DNA from: Methanosarcinales archaeon
GTDB taxonomy: Archaea > Halobacteriota > Methanosarcinia > Methanosarcinales > Methanosarcinaceae
Assembly (NCBI GenBank): GCA_012329085.1
Contig: JAAXQB010000052.1
Location: 1-5,654, forward strand
Direction of reading: 5' to 3'
Length of the DNA stretch: 5,654 bases
Position numbers and translations under genes: made by a program. Within the stretch, counting starts at the first letter, position 1; the number at the start of each line of letters is the position of its first letter. Below are positions 4,901-5,654 of the stretch, one piece after another. The notes beneath the pieces were generated by a model, which worked only from the letters and a program-made list of their open reading frames with translations, was not told the origin of the DNA and did not search any database.

Positions 4901-5654
4901 TTACCTTTGGAATTGCATGGGCAGGCAGACATGATTATGCAGGCGGTACTATTATTAGAGCACAAGGACTCAATGCAGAATATGTTAGTGGCACACTTGA
5001 TAACACTGATATATACTACATTTTAAGGGGAACTTTACTTAATGAAGTAATAGAACTTCCAATAGAAATACCTATAATTCCAACAAGTGAACAAAGAAAT
5101 GTAATCTTCATTCACCCAGACGGAACTGCACAATCCCATTTCACTGCAGCACGATTACTTCATCATGGAGTGGATGGCTCACTTAATTGGGATGATATGT
5201 CTCACATGGCAATTGCGAAAGTTCATATAGATAACAGTCTTCAAGCAGGTTCAGTAGGCGGTGCTGTTGCACATGCATCAGGATATAGAACAAACTTCAA
5301 TTATTATGGATTGGACACACAAGGGCAACCATTAAGAACTCTAATGGAAGATGCAGACTATGCAGGTTTCTCAATTGGTCTCGTAAATTCAGGAAGTATC
5401 ACAGAACCTGGAACTGGTGTATTTGTTGCACAAGTTGAAAACAGAGGAATGCATGAGGAAATAGCACTTCAAGTATTTGAACAAATGCCTGATGTAGTTT
5501 TGGGTGGCGGAGAAAAAGCATTTTTACCAATGGGTACAATGGGACGACATGAAGAGGGCGGAAGAACAGATGGCAGAAACTTAATTGACGAAGCCAGAGC
5601 TCTTGGATACACAGTCGTATTCAATGCAACTGAACTTGAAAACATTCCAGCAAA
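1942..5654 (+). CDS. Exported multi-domain phosphatase: 5'-nucleotidase fused to tandem alkaline phosphatases (3' end beyond the window)
   Basis: One frame stays open for 1237 codons. Residues 1-24 are a signal peptide (K3-K4, hydrophobic 6-23, likely cleavage after A24). Residues about 36-163 resemble the archaeal type IV pilin beta domain (HAGGD 55-59, 'FQSGDVITVMHTPS' 140-153). Residues 174-405 are a metallophosphatase: D182-x-H184, D215, GNHD 246-249, H346 and ADTHT 369-373. Residues about 441-625 are the 5'-nucleotidase substrate domain: NAGGIR 481-486, FLAAGGDDY 580-588. Residues 638-1033 are an alkaline phosphatase: D647, Ser691 as likely nucleophile, E885-D890, D932 and H997 as likely metal ligands. 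A second copy starts at 1051 (D1060, S1104) and is cut by the window edge. The UshA-type unit should hydrolyse nucleotides and the phosphatases other monoesters, outside the cell. The sequence shows no Shine-Dalgarno site before the ATG. The start was chosen because it gives the signal peptide. A C-terminal anchor may follow. Domain calls are firm; substrates are inferred. Confidence 0.93.
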   Translation, partial: MSKKSIALGMILIMLIPNIMVITATEPTIQSSTVPSINITIDGAYIGINGFTMTHAGGDTIEHALYNPSGTRIDASDWSNMTVLINNVVTGWEAGSRGDRARLSFSRTKFDGTTLTSGQVVNFAEGSLIEFAFWPSDTVFQSGDVITVMHTPSNTVLLSHEVQEAPITPPFDATHTILHIGDLHGRIDPNMARIATIVNAVKAEQPNTIVVDAGDTLHGVPIANHYEGESVIDAMNAVSFDAMVVGNHDFNFGSETLLERANESNFPILGANIRNTTTGADFLPRYTIVESGGLSIGIVGLTEESTPAGTHARNTVGLEFLNVAGVVQEIVTDIENRTDVIVMLAHMSREEELNALNAVSGKIIASISADTHTTTVDVIDGVILADSGEHGRVIGRLDLIIENGVVVDHLHTFIPINDAVPINPAVDAIIESYRAGIDAIMGEVIGTTTIELDRRGLETNLGNLVADAMLDNSYADVVIQNAGGIRATIDVGDITVGEVTVALPFENYIVTLNLTGAELKSALEHGVSNYPSVHGRHLVVAGINFTFNPNEPAGSRIVDVFVEGEPIDMDEIYSIATNCFLAAGGDDYDMFVGKPINDSRILLRDAVMDYIRDIGTVDVRVDERLQIVDAMPQEPIEQRNVIFIHPDGTAQSHFTAARLLHYGPDGTLNWDAMPHTAISKVHINNSLQAGSVGGAVAHASGYRTDFNYYGLDTQSQPLTTLMEDADYAGFSIGLVNSGSITEPGTGVFVAQVENRGMHERIALQVFEQMPDVVLGGGERWFLPIGTMGRHGEGKRTDGRNLIDEARALGYTVVFNATELENIPANTTKLLGLFATHHIFNAKGECVLESEGLPLYKEGAPTIAEMTEVAIDILSRNDRGFFLVTEEEGTDNFANRNNAEGTIEAAIRADDSIGIALDFADTNSNTLVLVASDSEAGGLAIAGGLPEWTPAGVPLPERSPNRTGVPEGGPIDGVGGTGGIPFETPCGFTFGIAWAGRHDYAGGTIIRAQGLNAEYVSGTLDNTDIYYILRGTLLNEVIELPIEIPIIPTSEQRNVIFIHPDGTAQSHFTAARLLHHGVDGSLNWDDMSHMAIAKVHIDNSLQAGSVGGAVAHASGYRTNFNYYGLDTQGQPLRTLMEDADYAGFSIGLVNSGSITEPGTGVFVAQVENRGMHEEIALQVFEQMPDVVLGGGEKAFLPMGTMGRHEEGGRTDGRNLIDEARALGYTVVFNATELENIPA
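3850..5088 (+). repeat. Alkaline phosphatase repeat unit 1
   Basis: This 1239-base unit (413 codons, beginning at 'EQRNVIFIHPDG') encodes the complete first alkaline phosphatase and the short proline- and isoleucine-rich linker (residues 1034-1050, 'PIEIPIIPTS'). The phase is exact, so the duplication preserved the reading frame. Confidence 0.85.
5089..5654 (+). repeat. Alkaline phosphatase repeat unit 2 (partial)
   Basis: The second unit starts with the same 'EQRNVIFIHPDG' and is offset by 1239 bases. Over the 187 residues that can be compared from Q638/Q1051, 170 are identical by my count. Replacements cluster at 663-682, 774-799 and a few single sites, while long stretches are unchanged in protein and almost unchanged in DNA. 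All proposed catalytic residues that fall in the window are kept. Confidence 0.85.

Noticed and set aside
4230..4965. Several minus-strand open frames of 62-80 codons
   Set aside because: They are antisense to the first alkaline phosphatase. Their leucine- or cysteine/serine-rich content mirrors the sense codons and they overlap each other in different frames.

Overview
The window reads as a low-GC, probably euryarchaeal segment, most like an uncultured or methanogenic archaeon. Three things suggest this: a secreted protein with the HxGGD domain of archaeal type IV pilins (HAGGD, residues 55-59), TPR repeats of the 'AWKNKG..L.KY.EAI.C.DKVLEIDP' kind common in Methanosarcina-like genomes, and TATA-box-like elements before genes. 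The taxonomic call is inference. Spacers are extremely A+T rich, while the long gene is clearly richer in G+C.

The left part (1-1250) is a gene graveyard read on the minus strand. It holds an IS5-like transposase that appears to have lost its central DDE core and runs off the left edge; a three-repeat TPR gene broken by a one-base insertion after its start and by TGA and TAG stops; and a headless C-terminal fragment of an unidentified protein. Two 29-base copies of one hairpin element lie beside these genes. They differ by a compensatory base-pair change and two loop transitions, so the fold looks conserved. A plus-strand 21-codon reading frame (1255-1320) has an excellent ribosome binding site but no known function.

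The middle part (1321-1941) is about 620 bases of very A+T-rich spacer with no convincing gene. It carries inverted repeats, an 18-base palindrome, a 19-base tandem repeat, a TA microsatellite and a 12-base direct repeat. A single G+C-rich dyad (1892-1905) sits where an operator for the next gene would be.

The right part (1942 to beyond 5654) is one uninterrupted plus-strand gene of at least 1237 codons. Its domains in order are: signal peptide, archaeal pilin-like beta domain, complete 5'-nucleotidase (metallophosphatase plus 5'-nucleotidase C-terminal domain), complete alkaline phosphatase, and the first part of a second alkaline phosphatase about 91% identical to the first. It looks like an exported multi-enzyme phosphatase that could strip phosphate from nucleotides and other organophosphates outside the cell. 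The fusion and the internal duplication are the main novelty here.
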